A DNA stretch of 10,990 bases. Source: Coprothermobacter sp. GTDB lineage: Bacteria > Coprothermobacterota > Coprothermobacteria > Coprothermobacterales > Coprothermobacteraceae. Shown here in pieces: positions 7,586 to 10,990 of the stretch. Both the position numbers and the translations under genes were made by a program. Numbering within the stretch: the stretch's first letter is position 1; each line of letters starts with the position of its first letter. Where the stretch lies: NCBI GenBank assembly GCA_012842545.1, contig DUSQ01000027.1, positions 1 to 10,990 of the forward strand. Direction: 5' to 3'. The notes beneath the pieces were generated by a model. That model saw only the letters and a list, made by a program, of their open reading frames with translations, had not been told where the DNA came from and did not search any database.

Positions 7586-7921
7586 CTAACGCTGCCCGAT
7601 ATCACTTAAAGAATAGGAATAATTTGTATCACCTAATAACTGTTGCATTTTCTCATTTGTTGCCATCTCCAGATCCGTATTCAATTTCCATATCTCCTGT
7701 TGTGTTTCCAGCATTGTTCTTCTTAAATATTCTACAGTAAAAACTTTGCTAGATAGCCTGTAACAGAGGAATATCGCCCCCATAGTTAATAAAACGTTAA
7801 CCAAAATCAGCAGAGACAGGAACTTCTCAAGGGGGTGCGATTTAGGTTTTTCCCTAGTTTCTACCTGACGCTCGGGTACGTATTCCAGTCTCTCAGCCAG
7901 AGCAGACTGCTTACTTCTCAC
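7586..7921 (-). CDS. ftsL: FtsL-like bitopic cell division protein
   Basis: This small protein of 111 residues, counted from a GTG at 7921, has a cytoplasmic basic and proline-containing N-terminus, one transmembrane helix (LSLLILVNVLLTMGAIFLCY, about residues 36-55) and a following extracytoplasmic helix predicted as a coiled coil (roughly 60-94). This is the architecture of FtsL/DivIC, which bind FtsQ/DivIB and activate the septal SEDS-PBP pair. Sequence identity in this family is low, so the call rests on topology, size and its place directly after rsmH. The GTG is preferred because AAAGGGG lies nine bases upstream of it; the TTG at 7930 would sit on top of that ribosome binding site. The gene overlaps the end of rsmH by 11 bases. 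The next gene is murF, not the expected ftsI and murE. Confidence 0.72.
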   Translation of the reverse strand: MRSKQSALAERLEYVPERQVETREKPKSHPLEKFLSLLILVNVLLTMGAIFLCYRLSSKVFTVEYLRRTMLETQQEIWKLNTDLEMATNEKMQQLLGDTNYSYSLSDIGQR

Positions 7922-8813
7922 TTCCCCCAACCCCTTTCATGAAAACTCTCAATTTTGCACTTCTGCTACTGGGATTATCGTTAATTTCTTCAAGAGAAGG
8001 CTTTATAACTTTCTTCGTGAGACGCACACCTTGCCCTTCTTCTTCCCATGTTTTAAAAAACTGCTTGACGATGCGATCTTCTAAAGAGTGATATGAAATC
8101 ACGGCCAGCCTTCCACCTTCTCTAAGCACACCAAGAAGCCTCGGTAATGCCTCTTCTAAATTCTCCAGTTCTTGATTAGTAGCAATTCTCAAAGCTTGAA
8201 ACACACGGGTAGCAGGATGTATTCTGCCCCTGCTGTAACCCACGGTCCTTACCACAAGATTCGCCAGCTCATCGGTAGTTTCCAGTGGTTTCATCTTCCT
8301 AGCTTCCACAACTGCTTTAGAAATTTTCCTGGCTTTTGGCTCCTCACCATACTTGTAAAGGATTTCCGCAAGTTGGTCTTCACTTAACTTATTTACGAGC
8401 TGGTAAGCAGTCACTTTCTGATCAGCACTAAAACGCATGTCCAACGGACCAGGATTCTTGATGCTAAAGCCCCTCTCGGCTGACAAGGCTTGGTGCGTGG
8501 AGATACCGAGATCCAGTAATACACCATGCACTTTTGCAATCCCCATGCCCTGAAGTAGTTCCGGCAGATCAGCGTAGTTCCCACGCAGTATTCTCACGTT
8601 GGTCGCACCTGCAAACTTATTAAGAAGAAATTGCACCGCTTCAGGGTCAATATCAACACCAACGAACATGGCTTCTGGGTAATTACCTGCGAAGAAACTC
8701 AAATGTCCGCCGGAACCAGCGGTTCCGTCAACGTAAATGCCCCTCGCCTCATAAACAAGAAGCTCAGCGACCTCATTAACCATGACGGGTTTGTGTGCTA
8801 AGTAGTCAGTCAT
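7911..8813 (-). CDS. rsmH: 16S rRNA (cytosine(1402)-N4)-methyltransferase
   Basis: RsmH (formerly MraW) methylates N4 of C1402 in 16S rRNA with S-adenosylmethionine, near the ribosomal P site. The 300-residue protein has the complete family set: HKPVMVNEV (7-15), the SAM-binding VDGTAGSGGHLS (28-39), GVDIDPEA (52-59), LLDLGISTHQ (99-108), RGFSIKNPGPLDMRF (114-128), RIHPATRVFQALRIATNQEL (197-216), VISYHSLEDRIVK (238-250) and NPSSRSAKLRV (280-290). Its length is normal. The ATG overlaps the mraZ stop as ATGA (8810-8813). The mraZ-rsmH pair heads the dcw cluster in most bacteria. Nothing in the sequence suggests loss of activity. Confidence 0.98.
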   Translation of the reverse strand: MTDYLAHKPVMVNEVAELLVYEARGIYVDGTAGSGGHLSFFAGNYPEAMFVGVDIDPEAVQFLLNKFAGATNVRILRGNYADLPELLQGMGIAKVHGVLLDLGISTHQALSAERGFSIKNPGPLDMRFSADQKVTAYQLVNKLSEDQLAEILYKYGEEPKARKISKAVVEARKMKPLETTDELANLVVRTVGYSRGRIHPATRVFQALRIATNQELENLEEALPRLLGVLREGGRLAVISYHSLEDRIVKQFFKTWEEEGQGVRLTKKVIKPSLEEINDNPSSRSAKLRVFMKGVGGSEK

Positions 8814-9238
8814 TGGTTAGCCTCCTGAAGGAACTGGCTAAGTAGTCCTATCTTTTCTGAGGCTTCGGCTCTCCAGCGTTCTTCATCCCATATCTCCACA
8901 TAGTCAAAGCATCCAAGAACAACGACCTTCCCCGACTTTAGAACATGTTCCCTGTAAACTTGAGGAATGAGTACACGGCCCTGGGGATCAGTCCTAACTT
9001 TTAGCGAAGAACTGAACCAGATCCTTTTAACCCATCTGGCTGCATCTGATGACCAAGGAAGATTTTTAATATCCTCGGCCATCTTTTGCCACTTTTCTTC
9101 GCTGTACACGTAGATGCAGTTTTCGAAGCCGCGAACGAAATACATGGGGTCGCCCAAGTAAGCCCTAAACTCGGTAGGCATCAAAAAGCGGCTTTTACTG
9201 TCTAAAGTGTACTCATACTCCCCGGTAAGTACTTCCAT
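8810..9238 (-). CDS. mraZ: Transcriptional regulator MraZ
   Basis: MraZ is a ring-forming DNA-binding protein with two AbrB-like (SpoVT-AbrB) repeats. It binds direct repeats ahead of its own operon and controls dcw expression. From the ATG at 9238 the protein has 142 residues, the family length. Repeat one shows GEYEYTLDSKSRFLMPTEFR (6-25) and repeat two TDPQGRVLIPQVYREH followed by VVVLG and VEIW. The first repeat has SKSR where most members have AKGR. In-frame alternative starts exist at 9247 (ATG; AGGTGG about 13 bases upstream) and 9274 (GTG). I prefer 9238 because the family begins only a few residues before GEY and because the longer forms would place the likely operator boxes inside the coding sequence. 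The ribosome binding site for 9238 is weak. It is the first gene of the operon. Confidence 0.93.
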   Translation of the reverse strand: MEVLTGEYEYTLDSKSRFLMPTEFRAYLGDPMYFVRGFENCIYVYSEEKWQKMAEDIKNLPWSSDAARWVKRIWFSSSLKVRTDPQGRVLIPQVYREHVLKSGKVVVLGCFDYVEIWDEERWRAEASEKIGLLSQFLQEANQ

Positions 9239-9241
9239 AGT

Positions 9242-9273
9242 ACCCATTAACCATAAATTACCACCTTTTCCCA
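9242..9273 (-). promoter_or_regulatory. Candidate MraZ operator: direct TGG-type boxes with 10-base period
   Basis: Read on the minus strand, TGGGA (from 9273), TGGTA (from 9263) and TGGTT (from 9253) begin exactly 10 bases apart, each five-base box followed by a five-base spacer. A further TGGGT follows from 9246. The first two lie in AAAGTGGGA and AAGGTGGTA contexts. MraZ is known to bind TGGGN repeats separated by five bases in E. coli and AAAGTG-type repeats in mycoplasmas, both upstream of mraZ. The position and spacing fit autoregulation of this operon; binding itself is inferred. Confidence 0.6.
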
Positions 9274-9302
9274 CTTTGTCAATAGTGATTATTTATATAC
9301 CA
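9254..9302 (-). promoter_or_regulatory. Candidate dcw operon promoter elements
   Basis: Two partial promoter signals face mraZ. One is an extended -10, TGG followed by TATATA or the overlapping TATAAA (9302 down to 9292), with no recognisable -35 at the right distance. The other is a perfect -35 hexamer TTGACA (9282 down to 9277) with TAATTT 16 bases further on (9260 to 9255). In the second reading the first TGGGA box lies in the spacer, which would fit repression by MraZ. I cannot choose between them from sequence alone. Confidence 0.35.
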
Positions 9303-9335
9303 TCAACGCATACCGTCCTTTTTCGCTAAATCTGT

Positions 9336-9350
9336 TGTAAACTTTTTACA
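9336..9350. promoter_or_regulatory. Short inverted repeat upstream of the pfk gene
   Basis: TGTAAA and TTTACA form a perfect six-base inverted repeat around a CTT centre, ending 17 bases before the GTG start. TGTAAA preceded by TGT (9333-9341) could also serve as a weak extended -10 for the plus-strand gene. It could be an operator or promoter element; chance is not excluded for so short a repeat. No convincing -35 was found for the plus strand. Confidence 0.25.
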
Positions 9351-9367
9351 GGAAAGGGGAGATGCAG

Positions 9368-10345
9368 GTGAAACGTATTGCTATTCTAACTGCGGGCGCA
9401 GACGCACCTGGCGCCAATGCTGCTATCAGGAGTATTGTTAGAAGTGCGTACCACATGGACATGGAGGTATTAGGAGTAAGAGGTGGGTTTGCTGGACTCT
9501 TAAACGATGATGTAATCATACTTACGTCGAAATCTGTTTCTGGCATTTTGCCCAGAGGGGGAACCATATTGGGAACCTCAAGAACCCGAATTGATGAAGC
9601 ACAAGTCCAAACAATAAGAGAGGTCATGGATCGGTATCGCATCACGGTTCTAGCCGTTCTGGGAGACAGAGAAACCATGGCAACCTGCGATCTGCTTACG
9701 CAGCATGACGTTCCCGTTTTGGCTTTACCTCTCACCATCGACAACGATATTAACGGCACCGACGAAACCATCGGTTTTGATACGGCAGTAACCACCATTG
9801 CTGAAGCACTTGATAAGTTGCATACCACTGCTGAAGCACATCACCGCGTAATGGTTGTTGAAACCATGGGTGGAGCAACTGGCTGGTTGGCACTTTACGG
9901 TGGCATAGCTGGTGGCGCCGACTTCATAGTAATTCCCGAAGTGACTGTGGAAAAAGACAAGATTGTAAATCACATCTACAGAAGAAGAGAATCCGGTAGA
10001 GGTTTCTCCATTGTGGTAATTGCTGAGGGAGCGAAACTACCATGGCTTTCTAACGTTGAGGGTGGAGTCGGGCACGCTTTGGCTCAGGAAATACAAGATG
10101 CCACAGGTATGGAAACACGCATAACGGTCCTCGGGCATCAGCAAAGAGGTGGCAGCCCCACTGTGCAAGACAGGTTAATAGCCACACGCATGGGTATGGA
10201 ATTAGTTAACGCTGTCAAACAAGGTATTACGGGTAAAATGGTCGCGTTCACAGGTGGTAAGTTCGAACTTGTCAATTTCGACCTGGCAGCTCAGATAAAA
10301 ATGGCTGATAAGGAACTGTACAATCTGGCGGAACTGTTCTACTAA
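9368..10345 (+). CDS. pfkA: 6-phosphofructokinase family protein with atypical donor site
   Basis: This 325-residue protein has the PfkA fold length. The family carries out phosphorylation of fructose 6-phosphate to the 1,6-bisphosphate in the cytoplasm, using ATP or PPi. Conserved parts are TAGADAPGANAAIR (8-21), GTILGTSR (65-72), TIDND (123-127, Asp125 as catalytic base), HHRVMVVETMG (158-168), AEG (219-221), ETRITVLGHQQRGGSP (249-264) and the GFDTAV and LHTTAEAHHR segments typical of group III PFKs. The donor site is unusual: GGDGS (ATP type) or GGEDT (group III) reads LGDRET (98-103), the residue before TIDND is Leu rather than Gly (ATP) or Lys (PPi), and MGR is MGG (167-169). The substrate site looks intact, so the donor or activity is uncertain. 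GTG at 9368 is preferred (MKRIAILTAG is the family start, GGGGAG lies upstream); ATG at 9362 is an alternative adding two residues. Confidence 0.88.
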   Translation: MKRIAILTAGADAPGANAAIRSIVRSAYHMDMEVLGVRGGFAGLLNDDVIILTSKSVSGILPRGGTILGTSRTRIDEAQVQTIREVMDRYRITVLAVLGDRETMATCDLLTQHDVPVLALPLTIDNDINGTDETIGFDTAVTTIAEALDKLHTTAEAHHRVMVVETMGGATGWLALYGGIAGGADFIVIPEVTVEKDKIVNHIYRRRESGRGFSIVVIAEGAKLPWLSNVEGGVGHALAQEIQDATGMETRITVLGHQQRGGSPTVQDRLIATRMGMELVNAVKQGITGKMVAFTGGKFELVNFDLAAQIKMADKELYNLAELFY

Positions 10346-10387
10346 TTAAGACAGAGCAAAGAAGACTAAAATGGATTAGAAGCAGTA

Positions 10388-10405
10388 GCATTTTCCATAA
10401 AATGC
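10388..10405. terminator. AT-rich hairpin between convergent genes, weak terminator candidate
   Basis: GCATTTT and AAAATGC form a seven-base perfect stem around CCAT in the 113-base gap between the pfk stop and the end of the minus-strand helical ORF. The stem is AT-rich and no T-run follows on either strand, so it is a poor intrinsic terminator by the usual criteria. Its place between convergent genes is the main support. The rest of the gap shows only an 11-base near-palindrome, CTGTGTCACAG (10415-10425), and no gene. Confidence 0.3.
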
Positions 10406-10458
10406 CCCTGTATGCTGTGTCACAGTGGCGTTTGGTTAGGAGCCGTCGGTCTTACTGT

Positions 10459-10776
10459 TTACTGCGTTTGTTCGTATTCGAGCTCAAGACCGATGGCTCT
10501 AAGAAAACTCTCAGCAGCTACCAAACGAGCTTTGTCATTAACGCTTTTTGTTTCTTTATGCCAAAGCTCTTTGGCTTCTTCTTCAACGGAGGAAATAACA
10601 TCTTCAAGAGGCTCTGACTCGAGTCTGTTAAGCAGGGTTGAGTAATAGCGGTGTCTTTCTTTGGCGAAGGTAATCTGTTGTTCACTTAGGCCGAAAGCCT
10701 CGGATTCAAGAACTTCCGCTTTTGCCAAGGCTTTCAGCCTCTTCACTGCCGCGATGGCATCCTCCAATCCCATCAT
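10459..10776 (-). CDS. Hypothetical helical protein coupled to V/A-ATPase subunit D
   Basis: I do not recognise this 105-residue protein. It lacks a signal peptide, membrane segment, cysteines and any known motif. It is rich in E, K, L, A and R with almost no glycine or proline, so it is probably all-helical and cytoplasmic, with heptad-like stretches near 5-25 and 55-75. Two lines argue that it is real: its ATG overlaps the subunit D stop as ATGA (10773-10776), and AAAGGGGG lies about five bases upstream of the start. A second Met codon follows immediately. It is the last gene of the ATPase operon visible here and faces pfk in convergent orientation. An accessory role with the V/A-type ATPase is only an inference from position; it could also be an unrelated rider gene. 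Confidence 0.7.
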   Translation of the reverse strand: MMGLEDAIAAVKRLKALAKAEVLESEAFGLSEQQITFAKERHRYYSTLLNRLESEPLEDVISSVEEEAKELWHKETKSVNDKARLVAAESFLRAIGLELEYEQTQ

Positions 10777-10990
10777 TTGTTCCCCCTTTCTTTTTCCAAC
10801 ATGCTCTTAACCTTCATTATCCTCACTGTTTGACTCCTTTCCATTTCATCCAAGTACTGCTGTACCCATTTAATGTCTCTTTCAAGTTGCGGCACCACAT
10901 TGTATTCCAATGCGTTGCTCCGCCTTCTGGTTTTTTCAATCTCCACGCTCATCATGTGCAACGCATTCCTCAGAGAAGCCAACTTCAGCA
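10773..10990 (-). CDS. atpD: V/A-type ATPase subunit D, C-terminal part (truncated by window edge)
   Basis: Only the last 71 or so residues are present; the reading frame stays open to the right edge, so the true start lies outside. The segment EKTRRRSNALEYNVVPQLER (from about base 10938 downward), then DIKWVQQYLDEMERSQ and MKVKSMLEKE, matches the subunit D signature TRRRVNALEyv.iP.l..tikyI...LeE.eRe...LK. Subunit D is the central-stalk coiled coil that couples rotation of the membrane ring to the A/B catalytic head of V/A-type ATPases. Its presence in a bacterium with a dcw cluster indicates a lineage that uses a V/A-type rather than, or beside, an F-type enzyme. The stop overlaps the start of the next gene. 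TTG at 10982 is an internal codon, not a convincing start. Confidence 0.88.
   Translation of the reverse strand, partial: LKLASLRNALHMMSVEIEKTRRRSNALEYNVVPQLERDIKWVQQYLDEMERSQTVRIMKVKSMLEKERGNK

Noticed and set aside
9239..9274. Longer mraZ forms starting at 9247 or 9274
   Set aside because: They add residues ahead of the conserved GEY start and would put the phased TGG boxes in coding sequence; 9247 cannot be fully excluded.
9346..9973. Minus-strand open frames opposite the pfk gene
   Set aside because: They mirror the codon pattern of pfk on the other strand and resemble no protein family.
10415..10425. CTGTGTCACAG as a possible CRP/FNR-type operator
   Set aside because: The half-sites are separated by a single base rather than the six of CRP sites, and it lies between convergent gene ends, not near a start.
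10402..10645. Two overlapping plus-strand reading frames (10402-10617 and 10412-10645) with hydrophobic or serine-rich translations
   Set aside because: They lie antisense to the helical ORF that has a good ribosome binding site and stop-start coupling, have no ribosome binding site of their own and give low-complexity products.
1..10990. CRISPR arrays, insertion sequences, tRNA or rRNA genes, prophage or defence genes
   Set aside because: No spaced repeats of CRISPR type, transposase motifs, terminal inverted repeats or structural RNA signatures were seen; nearly all sequence is accounted for by housekeeping genes.

Overview
The window holds a compact bacterial division and cell-wall (dcw) operon on the minus strand (about 7 to 9238), a phosphofructokinase-family gene diverging from it on the plus strand (9368 to 10345), and on the minus strand the distal end of a V/A-type ATPase operon (10459 to 10990). 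The host is a bacterium: it has MraZ, RsmH, the MurD/MurF ligases, MraY, MurG, Ddl and a SEDS protein. A V/A-type ATPase subunit D, a group III-like PFK, moderate GC by eye, many GTG/TTG starts and very tight packing suggest a streamlined, probably deep-branching anaerobe. Coprothermobacter or something comparable is my best guess, but that is inference and not proven by the sequence.

In transcription order the operon reads mraZ, rsmH, ftsL-like, murF, mraY, murD, ftsW-like, murG, ddl, ftsQ/divIB-like, and a DUF881 gene that ends next to the window edge. Neighbouring genes overlap by 4 to 11 bases or lie 1 to 2 bases apart, so all eleven are probably one translationally coupled transcript. 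The order is the classical dcw order, but ftsI, murE, murC and murB are absent from the places they usually occupy. Together the genes cover D-Ala-D-Ala synthesis (Ddl), UDP-MurNAc-peptide assembly (MurD, MurF), lipid I and lipid II synthesis (MraY, MurG), septal polymerisation (FtsW-like) and divisome scaffolding (FtsL-like, FtsQ-like). MraZ is the likely autoregulator. The chain probably continues into ftsA/ftsZ beyond base 1.

The gap of about 130 bases between mraZ and the pfk gene carries an array of TGG-type boxes spaced 10 bases apart on the minus strand, which looks like the MraZ operator, and a short inverted repeat just upstream of the pfk start. The pfk product keeps its fructose-6-phosphate and catalytic residues, but its phosphoryl-donor site matches neither the ATP nor the PPi signature.

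Beyond pfk lies a noncoding stretch of about 113 bases with one AT-rich hairpin between convergent genes. It is followed (minus strand) by an unrecognised 105-residue helical protein whose start overlaps the stop of the V/A-ATPase subunit D gene, which runs off the right edge. The most interesting points are the remodelled PFK donor site, a MurG lacking about 50 N-terminal-domain residues where the membrane patch normally lies, a divergent SEDS protein with no adjacent transpeptidase, and the candidate MraZ operator.
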